From contig PDUO01000035.1 in NCBI GenBank assembly GCA_003008705.1, positions 130,101 to 194,100 on the forward strand: a stretch of 64,000 nt of DNA, read 5' to 3'. Position 1 is the first letter of the stretch, and each line of letters opens with the position of its first letter. This document shows, piece after piece, positions 1 through 11,335 of this stretch. A program made the translations under genes and the position numbers. Source of the stretch: Pezicula radicicola. Taxonomy: Eukaryota > Ascomycota > Leotiomycetes > Helotiales > Dermateaceae. The notes under the pieces are model-generated. The model saw only the letters and a list, made by a program, of their open reading frames with translations, did no database searches and was not told where the DNA came from.

Positions 1-1171
1 AAGGAACCGGTCCTCTCGCTACAAATGGTATTGAGGCTGGCGTCAAGGTCAGACCAACTGAAGAAGAACTGAGGGAGATGGATAAATGGCCAACGCCTCA
101 CTTCAGAAGTGGTTGGGACAGCTATTTCAAGAATAAGCCGGACAAGCCAGTGATGCACTACTCAGTTATCGCTGGTTGGTTTGGTGATCACATGCTCATG
201 TAAGCTCTTCTAAAGACTCGGTCTTATACGAATCTGAGCTAACAATGCAATAGGCCCCCAGGAAAGTTCTTCACCATGTTCCACTTCTTAGAGTATCCAT
301 TCTCCCGTGGCTTTACACATATCACCTCACCCGACCCATACGAAGCACCCGACTTTGATGCTGGCTTCATGAACGATGAGCGGGACATGGCGCCTATGGT
401 TTGGGGATATATTAAGTCACGAGAGACTGCTCGGAGAATGGATGCCTACGCTGGTGAAGTCCAGAATATGCACCCGGCCTACTCCTTCAACTCTCCAGCT
501 CGCGCCAAGGATATGGATCTCGCAACCACTAACGCATATGCCCTTCCGGGAAATACCTCTGCAGGAATTCAGCACGGATCATGGTCTGTGCCTGTTGATG
601 CCGGCAAGAAACCTAAGGATGTCTACCTCAACAGCCACCAGAGGGACCTTCAAGAAGATCTCAAGTACAGCAAGAATGATATTGAGCACGTTGAGGAGTG
701 GGTTAAGCGTCACGTTGAGACCACATGGCACAGCCTTGGAGTAAGTCATTTTTATGCACTACCGTTGTATTCTTTGCTGACAATTCGTAGACGTGCTCGA
801 TGGCACCCAAGGAAGGAAATAGCATCGTCAAGCACGGTGTCCTTGATGAACGCCTTAACGTCCACGGTGTCAAGAACCTCAAGGTCGCTGATCTCTCCAT
901 CTGCCCTGATAATGTTGGATGTAACACATGTGAGTCTAATTCCAAACCCAATACTATTGCTACTGATACTAATGAACATAAAAGACTCGACTGCTCTGTT
1001 GATTGGCGAGAAGTGTGCCATGTTGACTGCGGAAGACTTGGGCTATTCTGGAGCTGCCCTGGAAATGAAGGTTCGTAAACTTTGTCAGGCCCTATGATAC
1101 TTGTGAACTGACTCTAGCAGGTTCCTACCTATCATGCCCCAGGCGAGTTGTCTGGCCTAGCCAGATTGTAA
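1..1171 (+). CDS. Alcohol (methanol-type) oxidase, GMC family, 3' part
   Basis: The window opens inside a flavin-dependent alcohol oxidase that oxidises short-chain alcohols to aldehydes plus hydrogen peroxide, normally in peroxisomes. Exons read 3-199, 254-740, 791-929, 985-1070 and 1121-1171; they join in frame to about 319 codons, roughly the C-terminal half of a usual 650-670 aa enzyme. The GMC C-terminal segment is recognisable by NVHGVKNLKVADLS followed by CPDNVGCNTYSTALLIGEK, which carries the family's conserved His and Asn region. The protein ends in Ala-Arg-Leu, a permitted PTS1-type tripeptide, which agrees with peroxisomal location. The 5' half, including the FAD-binding Rossmann motif, lies outside the window. 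Family assignment is strong; substrate (methanol versus other alcohols) is inference from resemblance to fungal AOX. Confidence 0.9.
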
Positions 1172-1797
1172 GCGATTTTAATGGCTACGAAGGAGAATTT
1201 ATGTACTGGGTGGAGTTGTTTGATGAAATTGTGAACGTGCTTTTTTTGGTAGGACTTACACTCGTTTCAAAAGTGTCTCATTTAGGCTTTTCTGGAACTG
1301 TATCTAATGTTCTGTATATTGATTGCGCCAAATAATGACCACCCCGTGAAACATGTTTGTTCCTTTGGTGAATTTTTTGCGTGCGAGTGAGACTAGAATA
1401 TGTGAGTGAATACATTATCTTGATTTTGTATGCTAAAGTAGATATTTGCGGTGTCGCAATTCGTTACTTTTGCGACACCTGACGACTAAATTTGGCGCTA
1501 GGCTCCCCTTTAGTTAAGCGAGAACTGTAAACCTATTTTTTATTTACAAACACCACAACTTACCATCTACCAACCAACTCTTACCAACTTCAAGAACAGG
1601 TTGGCGCGCAGCAAGACTAAAATTCATTGATCTTAAGTCTTCATAGTTAATATTTTCTTTGCGCTTTGCTCTTTGGTATGTGTAGCAAGGACTTCCAACT
1701 TCCTGAACTCGGCGCGTCGCCACTCCTTTGACTTTGCTGACAATAAGTAGCTGTGAACCAAAATAAGAACCGCGCACTTGAATTCTGAAGTGCGATC
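1172..1797. other. Intergenic, oxidase 3' flank and promoter of next gene
   Basis: A+T-rich sequence between two plus-strand genes. No convincing ORF, tRNA or repeat was seen. Confidence 0.6.
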
Positions 1798-4196
1798 ATG
1801 TCCTCGAGCCCAAAGATGCACCCAGTGCAAGGTCAAGGACTTGGCGCGCAAGTATCGGATCGTCCTGAATACAAATCAAAGAAAGCTCAGCAAGCCGGCG
1901 GTAATCTCGATTATTTCAGCGCATCGCGAGCAAACAAAAAGATGGACCTGACCTTCCGTCCACCTCAAAGTGTCGCTACTCGTCAATTCACTCCAATGGC
2001 TCCACCAAGATCTGATGATACACGTGAGGCAAAGATACTTAATGCCTTTGCAAAGGGTGCAAATCGAACTCCTCATGTACCTCTTCAACTGCCACCGCAA
2101 TCGCTTCCACAGCCATCTTCGGCCCCTCTTTCACAAACGCCTCCGCGAATCTCATTTGCGGTCCCATCGAGTCACACTTTCTCACCGAAGATTGCTATTC
2201 CACCACAAAAACTACATTTCGCAATGCCCAAATTAAAAACGCAACCAATCGTAGATACAACTCGACTTACAGCAAGACCCGAAAAGCAGGCTAAGGAGAA
2301 TCTCCAGAGTGATTTGTCGTTGAAGTCTAAATATTTCGCTGCTGCTGGAGACTCTGCTTTCAAGCCACCTATAACCGAAACATCTTGGATCCGATCACCT
2401 TCCGAACTCAATGTCGCTAAAGGCATCGAGAGAAACAGTGACAACTATGAGCAAATGGTCAAAGATAAGGCCGGACAAGACAAACACATCTCGAGTATGG
2501 AAATGCAGCGACCGCTGCCGGAGGACTCTTCAGCTTTTCTAACATCACTGCCGAATAACAAGAATCCTGCGCAACTGGAAAATCAAAAGTGGCGATCGCA
2601 ACAATTGTGCAAGAACAAACCTGGTGATGTCTCTTTAGTTGAGATCTTGCCACGCGAGCTTTTACATCTCACTGGTCTTCGATACAAAAACAGAGTCAGA
2701 GTTAGATGCGGATTGAAGGTAAGATAGTCTCTATGGTCATAGTCCATTCAGTTTTTCATGCCTAAAACTGACTGGTTTCTTCGTTCGTGCGCGTACGGCA
2801 GGAAGTAGAATAAATCATTCTACCATTTTGTGTTATGAAACTAACTAAGGTCTGATAGGAGCAGTTTACATACAAAGGAGCTATAAACCTAACGGGAAAA
2901 CATGTGTCGACACCGTCCTCCGTCCTCTCTGAATTCTTCGAGCGCGATGACATCCGATTGCCACGCCTTAGGACTTCAAGCGTCAATGGTACAAACACTA
3001 CAGCTTCGCAGACTACACTTGAACGCAAAGCTCCCAACGGCTACTTCAAGAACCAAATTCGCGCACACTCACCAGAAACCAAGTCACCCAATCATCCATC
3101 CAGTCAAGATAAGACCTCAGCCGATTCCGATAACGACAGCTCACTCGACATCTTCTTTGACGCCCTCGAATCCCAACCAACACCACCGCTCTACCAACGC
3201 GCCACCATAAACGAAATAATCTCCGACCTCTGCATCCTCTCCTTCTCCGGATCTCTCGCAAAACCCAACCCCAAGAAAAACGGACTCCTCTACTCCCTCG
3301 TAACCCGAACCCCCCAAATCAAACCCCGAATCTCCCTTTCAAACATCGTCGACCTCCCCCACGAAACCTTCTGGTTATTCCCCTGGTTCCCAACAGAAAT
3401 CCGAATCAAGATCTGGAAAGCTAGTCTACCAGGTCCTCGTTTCGTACAGATCCTCGAGACTAAGAATAATCGATTCGTCTGTACACCAATTGATGCATTT
3501 TCCATCTGCAGAGAATCACGATACGAAGCCTTAAAAATCTATGAATTCGCTTTCGCAGTCGGTAATGCACCACCACTAATCCCATTTAACTTCGAAATGG
3601 ATGCTCTTTTTATATCCCCTTCCATAATAGGAAGAGCAGATTACTTCCGACGAAACTGTTCTGCGGGCGATCTTGCGAGAGTTCAGAGATTAGCAGTTCA
3701 GGGTGTAGAAGGTGGTGGTCATCAAATATGGACATATGGAGATTTCATGACTCGTTCTCTCTCATCTCGAGAACTAATCTTCTCATCCCTTGTCGAATTC
3801 TTCATCATTTCTGAATTTCAGGATGATTCCAAGCTTTGCGAAAATTGTAGGTCAATCAAAAATCATGAGAGAGCTTGTTTGGAAAGGAATAATGTTATGG
3901 GTTGTGAGATTCGGAATTTTATTTCTAGGATTCATAATCAACATGTTGGGTTTTTGATTGAGAGGGGTCCGGAATTTGGGGAGGGCAGGGAGGGTAGGGG
4001 TCTTGGTGTTACGGTTGTTGATCCGAGTGCTTGTGAGGGAGAGAAGTATGATTTACCTTGGTATTCGCATAGTGACGCGGTTGTTAGGGAGTGGCGGGTT
4101 CCGAGGATCATTCAGTTGCATTCTAGTGGTTTGGATTTTCATCGTGTTTTTATTTATGGGGCTATGGATGATTTGAGACGCGCGGTTTTTAGGTAG
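1798..4196 (+). CDS. 2EXR domain-containing protein with long disordered N-terminus
   Basis: Two exons (1798-2718, 2859-4196) join in phase 0 to 752 aa. The 140-nt intron has GTAAGA at its start and a CTAAC branch before TAG at its end. Without splicing the frame would close at TAG within the intron, and the downstream frame would begin at an internal Met at 2904. The first ~470 residues are low-complexity (Pro, Ser, Gln, Lys). From about residue 478 a 2EXR domain starts at FWLFPWFPTEIRIKIW, followed by PGPRFVQI and a block with CRESRYEALKIYE. 2EXR proteins are an expanded fungal family of unknown biochemical role, distantly F-box-like in their first helix. A degenerate paralogue lies 1.2 kb downstream on the same strand. 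Start chosen as the first ATG of the open frame. Confidence 0.8.
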
Positions 4197-5206
4197 GTTT
4201 TTGTTTTGGTTTTGGGGTGGTTGGAGGGGATGGGGGGTTTTGAGGTATGGGTGAATGGGGATAATAGTGTGGGATGTAGATCTTGAGGGAGATGGTTGTT
4301 GTGAGTTTGATAGGAGTGATGTGAAGTAGCGTTGAGTAGTAGAACATAAATAAACAGTGTATGGAAGAATAATCGTATGCTTGGGAGTTTTGTGAAGTGT
4401 TCTTGCTGGAAACAAGATTGTTAGTCTTTACCTTAAGAAGAGCGCTTGTTCACCATAGTCGCCCTTACTTCTTCCACTTGGTTTTGTTTACATCTATTTA
4501 CAATCCCAATGGACAAGTTTTAAATCAAGTGCCTGCTTTAAGTGGGTTACTCAGACCAAGTGAGCTACTTGATCGAAATAGGTGGTCCAAACAAGTGAAT
4601 TGTACGGAACATATTTCAATCTCTATATAAAGTAATATGCGGCTTCTGAGCTATAAATTTTTTTTTAATTGAAACATAGCAATGTATTCCCTATTTAATT
4701 CATAAAAACCTTCAAACCAGACTTAGGTTGGTAACTAAAGGCTATTGGCGAAGGGCCACCTCGCTAAGCGAGCCGACTCACTTATTCGAGAGTCAAAACA
4801 AAAAAGCCCCAGAATCGGCTTCAACAAGGATACAAAAATCAACAAAAACCAAAACAGAAAATAGAAATAACTAGAAGAAGCAAATAGCAAAACAATACGA
4901 TATCAAATGCCTCATAAGAGGAGATGGACAGTCAAGATATGTACCCAAACCCAACTGTTAGATCCCGTAGCGCTCCCGTTCCTGCTGCTGTTCTACATAT
5001 TCAAAGCTCAGACTTCTTCACATCTTCTGTACGAGCTTCCTACCACGCACAGATCTAAGGAATTACACTGTCTCCCTATCATTTTCAAACCTCGTCCCAA
5101 TATCGTTCGTGCGTGAATTCTTAAGAGCGCGACCTTCGGCCATCATCCTTTCTTTGAACACCTTCGAGTCTCCCCAACTCGTATCCTACCGAGTACTTCG
5201 ACGCGT
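4197..5206. other. Intergenic between 2EXR paralogues
   Basis: A+T-rich. A patch near 4540-4620 has scattered motifs like GGGTTACTCA and AAGTGA(G/A) resembling the interior of the local MITE family, without recognisable terminal repeats. A poly-A/T stretch lies near 4661. An open frame at 4907-5116 has no recognisable content. Confidence 0.4.
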
Positions 5207-6306
5207 TTGCCCACTCTCGGCATCCTTGATTTCCCGTCCGCTCTATATCTGATACCACGCAAATCCTCGAATGCTTCCACCGCCGAAACGTCTACTACCA
5301 ACGCTCTCCACTGTCCAGTCTTCGAAGTAAAAGTGCAGAAATCTCAAGTTGCAGTTCTCCAAAACGAGGTGCGAGCAGATATAAGCACCAAGATAAACTA
5401 AATCCTAAACAGTGGCAGAAACACTTTCAAAGATCTAGGTTCAATGGTCTACGGAAATGAAGAAAATTACTCTGATGAAGACCGTATGGCCATCGAGAAG
5501 ATCTCAGCGATTAAGGATATTGCGACAATGAAGGATCTCTCAGAACAACAACTCATGTCCTCAACATTTCACCTCTTTCCAGATCTCCTGATAGAGCTTC
5601 GGTTCCAGATTTGGTCACACAACCTTCCAGGTCCACGTTATGTTGAGGTTATTGAGAAAGATGGGGCTTTTGGTTGCACGCCTATTGCAACCCTTTCTGT
5701 TTGTAAAGAGTCTCGCTCCGAGGCACTTAAGGTGTATACTCTTACATTCTCTGTTAATAGAGCTCCTGCTGTCATACCATTCAATTTCAAAAAGAATGTA
5801 CTGTTGTTCCGTTGGAAATTAAGTAGAAAGGCTTTCTTCCGGGACAATTGCTCTAATATTTCAAAAGTGCGAAAAGTTGCACTCATGACGAATAAAATGT
5901 TATCATCGTCATGGGCTAGCGAGAGTACAGAAACTGGCAAGCTTGTTTTCGAATGCCTAGAGGAGTTCACCTGGATCAGGTTTTGGGCAGATGAACAGAA
6001 AAAAGATAATGACACAGGGCGCGTAAATTCCAGGGGAATAAAAACTCATCACGGAAGGTATTGTCCGGGAGAATATGAATGAAGATACTTGCATGAAGAC
6101 CGCAACATGGCGAAAGAGCTTATTGAAAAAGAGCCACTTCTTTCAAACCTCGGCTTTCACACAGTCCATGAGGTCTCTCCGGATGAGTACGAAGCACTAA
6201 GATACAGCTAGCGATGGGCTATGATTCATGAAACAGCACAATCTTGGAAATTCCCTAAGATGCAACTTGCGATAGCGTCACCAAATTGGAAGTCGCGCAT
6301 GATGTG
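5207..6306 (+). pseudogene. Decayed 2EXR domain paralogue with in-frame stops
   Basis: The longest open piece (5444-6082, 212 codons) has a clear 2EXR domain: FHLFPDLLIELRFQIW, PGPRYVEV, CKESRSEALKVYT and VIPFNF, matching the intact gene upstream block by block. The same frame runs on past TGA (6080-6082) and TAG (6209-6211) to a TGA at 6304-6306. It still encodes tail-like sequence there: SWKFPKMQLA parallels EWRVPRIIQL of the intact paralogue. Upstream, the frame is open from 5207 except for TAA at 5399-5401. No intron of plausible length removes the stops. I infer a tandem duplicate inactivated by nonsense changes. Two of the stops could derive from CAA or CAG by C-to-T at CpA, as repeat-induced point mutation produces. 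Alternatively a truncated 212 aa protein is still made. Confidence 0.65.
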
Positions 6307-7087
6307 AAACAGACCAAAACTTGCTAGGTTTGTAATGTACTACGCTAAACATGTACTATTTCCTGTGGATAAAAGAAACGCTTTATGGAGGGATTGAACT
6401 CTCCTGGCAAGAATTCACTATACAGGTGAGTTCAAAGCTTGGAGGGCAAAAGTTAGAGGGTAGACAACTTGAGGCATCTATCAGAGCTTGGAGGCTTCGG
6501 ACTTTCAACAGTTAGTCACAGCACGACTACTTTACTGGATTTGGTGTACTTGTAAGATTAATGAAACGTACTAGGAAGGAATGAATTATTTCAATCATGA
6601 CACTCAGTTAGGTGTTTTGCTGTGCTGGAAGAAGTAGGAAACTTTAGCAGCAATGTGAAGTCTAAAAATATAAAGCAAAAGAGCTCCCTGACTAAAATTG
6701 ACTTAAGAAAGTGCAATTCTAACTATTAAGCTTAGTGTTTTATTAAAAAAAAAAGTCCATAGACAATAAGTTAGAGAGTGGGCTAACTAAAGGCGACTCG
6801 AAGTTGAACACTTCCCTTGTGTAGAGATCCTAATCCGACTTGTCAACTTAGTGTGAGTTATTAGCATTAATGGCCACCAAATATCTTTAATTTCAGCGAT
6901 GGTACTCATATTTGGGGGACGGAATTACTACTTAAGGTCAGTTGATTAGGTGGCTAGTGGATCTGAAATAACTTCAAGAGGCCACAATCACTCCACCACA
7001 GAAGATAATTTTAGTAGAATTATCAATCCCATTTATCCTATACCTTTGAAACCAAGAAATCCAACTAGGAGAGTAGGTAACTCAAAT
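6307..7087. other. Intergenic, convergent 3' ends
   Basis: A+T-rich spacer between the 2EXR pseudogene and the minus-strand methyltransferase. Contains a poly-A run near 6745. No gene seen. Confidence 0.5.
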
Positions 7088-8862
7088 CTACGACCCAGGA
7101 ACAGCGGTACCATCAACCTTAGCATCATCCTCAGGTTTTCGACCAATAACAACATGACTTAACAACCACATTAGCCAACAAAAATCCTTTCCTGATTCTT
7201 TTCTTTTTCTCGAGAGGAAAACTTACTGATGATATTGAGCATGAATGCTTTTATCCTTCAACTCATCCCTAACATGACATAAAAAAACCTGTAGCTCTTC
7301 TATTTTCCACCCCAGAACCGAAGTGAATAATCTTAGAGAAAGACCTTCTAATCCTTCTAAAAGCGTGATATAATTCCATGCTCCGATTTCTTTCTATTCA
7401 TGGAGTAAAATCATTCAGTCTAAAAACTCTTAAAAAAAACACAAACCGAAAAGACAGAAAATTTTAAAGCACATGAAAAGAGAGGGGGTTTAAGAGGGGA
7501 AAGGAAACATACAAGTTTCTTATCCTTAGGCCACATCCCAATGGGAATAGGAGTAATAACCTCCTTCACATCAATAAACCCCGCATCTTCAACTAATTTC
7601 TTGAGCTTTGGTCCAGGACAATGATCTCGACCCATTTTCTCCATTCCGTCGAAGAGGAGGGTATGGTATTGCGAGATGTATCCTTCTTTTGGGAGGGAAT
7701 TATCTTCCGATATGGGGTTTGTGTCCCAGTCTTTGAATTCGACATACCCGTTTGGTTTTAGGAATCTGTGTTTATTTCTTAACGAAAGATTCCCCAGCAC
7801 ACATTCGTTTTCCTTTTTCGTATTTCTTTGTTTCCTTGTAGAGGCCGTCTTTTTGGTTGATTGAGAGTATTGACGTGGAAGTATGGAAAGTGTAGAAACT
7901 TACTTATATGTCTGTCCTACTAGCCTCGGCCAATCTTGAATAGACCCAGCCATCAAGCGCATATGAATATAATCAAAAGGAGTAGAGTAAGTCCACTCCT
8001 CTTCAACATCATCAATCTCAAATCTTACATTCGGAGGAATCCTTAACTTTATCAGCTCTCACCTTCACAAAATACGAAATACACACTAATAATCATTATA
8101 AAACATACATTGTAGGTTGACTCGGGCTCAAATCAACACCAATTACTTCTGCCCCTGCATATTCGTCTCCTTCACGAAAAATACGTAAGTTAATGTAGAT
8201 ATTGATGAGAAGGGAGATTTAGAGTTACCCATTTGAATAGCCCAGATTCCAGTTCCTGTTCCGATATCCAAGATGCGTTGTGCATTTTTTATGGGTGCTA
8301 GATGTAGTTTTCCGTTTAGCATTAGTGTTGAGAGATGGTGGTGCATGTCGAGGCGATCGCTTTCGCTTTCGTCGTTTCTGGGGATGGAGAGTTAGTATTG
8401 GTCAGATGTTGAATGTTTAGAGCGTAAAAAGGAGAAGAATTGCGGTTCTGGGACGTATTTGGGCGGAATGTGGTTCATGAGATGAGGCATAGATGAGATT
8501 AGGAGAGGTAGGACAAAAGTGGCTATTCTTACGGAGCAAAGTATTCTGGTAAACGTGTTATAGATTAGTGACTGCTTCTAGAAAGAAGAGATGATCACCT
8601 ACTCCCTTCTTGATAAGCATGATACCGACGACCATTTTCATATGAGTGATTTTTGATGCTAGACGTCAGAGACGTCGTGTAACTTTGCCTATATTTGCAA
8701 AACAATATCAATAGGCCAGCTATGAAAAGAAAAAACTTTGAGAAATAGGAAGATTCAGATATTGAGTGCTTACAATGAATCGCCATATGAAGAGTCCGCG
8801 TACCCCTCATCATCAACTTCGACATTATGCGGTGCTACAGCCGGCGGCGTATCGTTGCACAT
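7088..8862 (-). CDS. Class I SAM-dependent methyltransferase (LaeA/UMTA-like)
   Basis: Nine exons, read on the minus strand: 8862-8774, 8688-8603, 8545-8533, 8377-8229, 8169-8109, 8041-7904, 7765-7513, 7393-7227 and 7157-7088. All phases agree and give 341 aa, the usual length for this fungal family. Landmarks are ENGRRYHAYQEG, then motif I ILDIGTGTG (residues 98-106), then GVDLSP, PPNVRFEIDD, LKPNGYVEF and the C-terminal HVVIGRKP. Exon 3 is only 13 nt and encodes the YFA of EGKYFAPND; skipping it would break the frame. The enzyme should transfer a methyl group from SAM to an unknown acceptor. Relatives include the secondary-metabolism regulator LaeA and many cluster methyltransferases. No biosynthetic backbone gene is adjacent. 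Start is the ATG giving a typical acidic N-terminus. Confidence 0.85.
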
Positions 8863-10027
8863 CTCCTTCGAATGACGATAATTTACACTTTCTTACTCTA
8901 GATTTCAATCTCGTCGTATCTCTCAATCGTTCAATATTTTTCAAAATCCGTTTTGTGCAGTGTAACTAGAGTGTCGAACCCTCTAAATTGCTTTTGAGTG
9001 GGGAGGGAGGGGAATATATTATGAATAGAATTTCCTTCCTTCTTCAAAAAGTGGCTCGATATTTCAACCCCAGTATTCTAAAACCCCGATGGAGCAAAAT
9101 TTTCTCCTTTGAGGCAAGATGTTGCACGAAAGATGGAGAATTGTTGGATTTCCTGTATCTACATGGTTTGTTACAGGGAATTACGCGAAGAGACGATGCA
9201 TGTTTGTCTGTTTTGAGCGATGTACAGTACATATGGATTCAAGAACGAGTACTTCTTCCGGAAATAATGTGGATTATGGTATTGGGAATGTAAATTAATA
9301 GAGACTGGTAATGGAAGGTTGGAGGGTGTAAGGGTAGGGGAATAAGAAAAAAGGAAAAGCAAATATGGAAATATGATGAGCCGTATTGTTTTCCCTTGGA
9401 GCAATGCATGCTGTTAGGCACTTTGAGAGTAATAACAGATGGACCTAATGACTACTATCGTGGGCCAAAATTCTCGATGCCATGAGAGGAGACTCCTCCG
9501 CTTTAGAATTTGCGAAGTATTGGTCTTATAAAACTAATCAGATGAATCCAAAGGAGTTCGAATTAGTCACTAGTCATGAAATCCCTCAGAAACATGCTAC
9601 AGTACATGAAAATTCAGAGATGAGTTGACAGTATGCGTATTCTGCAGACTCTCAACGAACAATCTTATAAACACTACAAAACATCCTGTATAAAATAGTC
9701 ACTGCCAAGAGACTAATTATATAGCATACCTCATAGCATAAAATAGTTACATAGAGCATAAGGTCCTCTACTCATTAAGGAACCCACTTGGTTTGGGCAA
9801 CTGACTTGATGTGAGTAATTCACCACAGCTCAGTAAATAATTCATGAAAGCAAGTAACTCATAAAGTCGCATGACTAACAATGCATTAAAAAAAAAGATT
9901 GCTAGGTATATACAACAGAGAAACCGTACCTAGACTAAAAACTTCAACCCCCTTACCAAATACCAATATAGTTTCTTTATAAACTAACTATATCCGAAGA
10001 CGATCTTCAAATCAATCACTACTCACC
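8863..10027. other. Intergenic, A+T-rich with a MITE-interior-like patch
   Basis: No gene recognised. At about 9785-9870 short motifs (CAACTGACTTGATGTGAGTAA, AAGTAACTC) resemble the interior of the MITE family described below but lack its ends, so this is at best a remnant. A frame at 8988-9293 has no ATG and no recognisable content. Confidence 0.45.
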
Positions 10028-10324
10028 ATGGTGCACCACACTTCAGTCAGCCACCCTAAGATCAAGAGTCAGACAACTCTTTCCACAATTGCATCCTCAT
10101 GCAAAATTCCCCTCAACTCCAAACCATCACTCGCTTACCGACCCAAAACTCTCCAAAAAACCCCCATCAGCAGCGAAAAACTCCTCCCCATCCCATGAAG
10201 TGTCATAAATCAAGTACTAGACCAATACCCACACATTCATACTGCATCCCTCAAAGCATGTAGCCAAGTAAACGTCGAAGTACTGCCTAAGCCAGAGTAC
10301 AGTTTCCTCAATGTTCATCTATAA
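10028..10324 (+). pseudogene. Small ORF interrupted by one in-frame TGA
   Basis: An ATG in strong context (CACCATGG) opens a frame of 56 codons ending at TGA (10196-10198). The same frame then continues open to TAA at 10322-10324, reading SVINQVLDQYPHI and later KPEYSFLNVHL. Together the two parts would encode about 97 residues. I do not recognise the protein. Either this is a small gene lost by one nonsense change (CGA to TGA would explain it), or two chance frames abut, or an unrecognised intron removes the stop. Confidence 0.3.
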
Positions 10325-11335
10325 TTCCCAAGGACTGGAGATAGAAGTGTATTCGTATTAAGGTAATCGGGTATATAGCGGTGGTGAGTGTGAGCGTTTT
10401 ATATTCGAGGATTGCGTATAGAATCCCCGTAAAGGGCAGTTCGATGTTGACAATGACGTTAATATTTGAGTAGTCTCTCGATGATCCTTATACGCCGGTA
10501 GTAAATCCACCCCAGCCTTCCCTTCCTTTCTTCCACACACCTTAACACTCCATAACTCTTGTCCAACCGTCGAAGAAGATGAAACGCAATCAAAAAAGTC
10601 ATCAGGTCCTCTCACAGGATCAGGAAATTCGATTACCCAGCCTGTTGAGATTGTTTTCCATACTTTCTTGAGCCCCATTTTCATTCATGACTTTGATTCA
10701 GTAGAAAGTTTTGGAGATTAGAAACAAAGTTTAGTGAAGAGGTCTTCATATTCTTAGAGAACTAACTTAGTCGTTTATCTCAGCGGTCCATCTCAGCTGT
10801 GGCTGGCTATGGCTTACATAGAGCGGAGGCTACCGACCAGTCGCCAAACGCGGAGGAATCTGACCAGCCCAGCTGAGTTGAAAAAGTATATTATTGAGTA
10901 TTATTGAAAACTTAGCCGAATCTAAGAGTCGTTAGAATATTTTCGGCATTTTCCATTTCTCTCTTGTGTTATCGTCGCTTACTTGACGTGGTCTGACGTA
11001 AGGCTAACTAACGTTCGGCAGGTTGATCAATTAGAGACCACTGCAATGGCTTTTGACGATGAAGGTTCATTATTTGCCTAGAGTACGACCATAAAGCTGA
11101 TTGACCACTGGATATGATTAGTCTTGCATACCAAAGCTGAAATTCTGATGGCTAATGTAGGAGTTTGCAAGGCTGAAGCCACCCGGAAAGCTTGTTCTAA
11201 TGTAACAGGAACCATTATCCAAAGCATGTGACTATCACCTGATAAGCGAGGAGAGGATAGTCATTGGACATGAATGGTATTATATGGGTAATTATTGTAT
11301 AGTAGCTATTAGGGCCTTTGAGAGTCGCCTGTTTA
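10325..11335. other. Intergenic with small minus-strand ORF
   Basis: An ATG-initiated minus-strand frame at 10358-10684 (108 codons, starts MKMGLKKVWK) has no recognisable domain and may be chance. Inverted CTCAGCTG ends at about 10792 and 10877 bound an 86-bp G+C-richer patch. Nothing else was found. Confidence 0.35.

Noticed and set aside
8160..8230. Suspected frameshift in the methyltransferase between exons 4 and 5
   Set aside because: Recounting the donor showed phase 1, and the junction closes in frame as MGDEYAGAEV.
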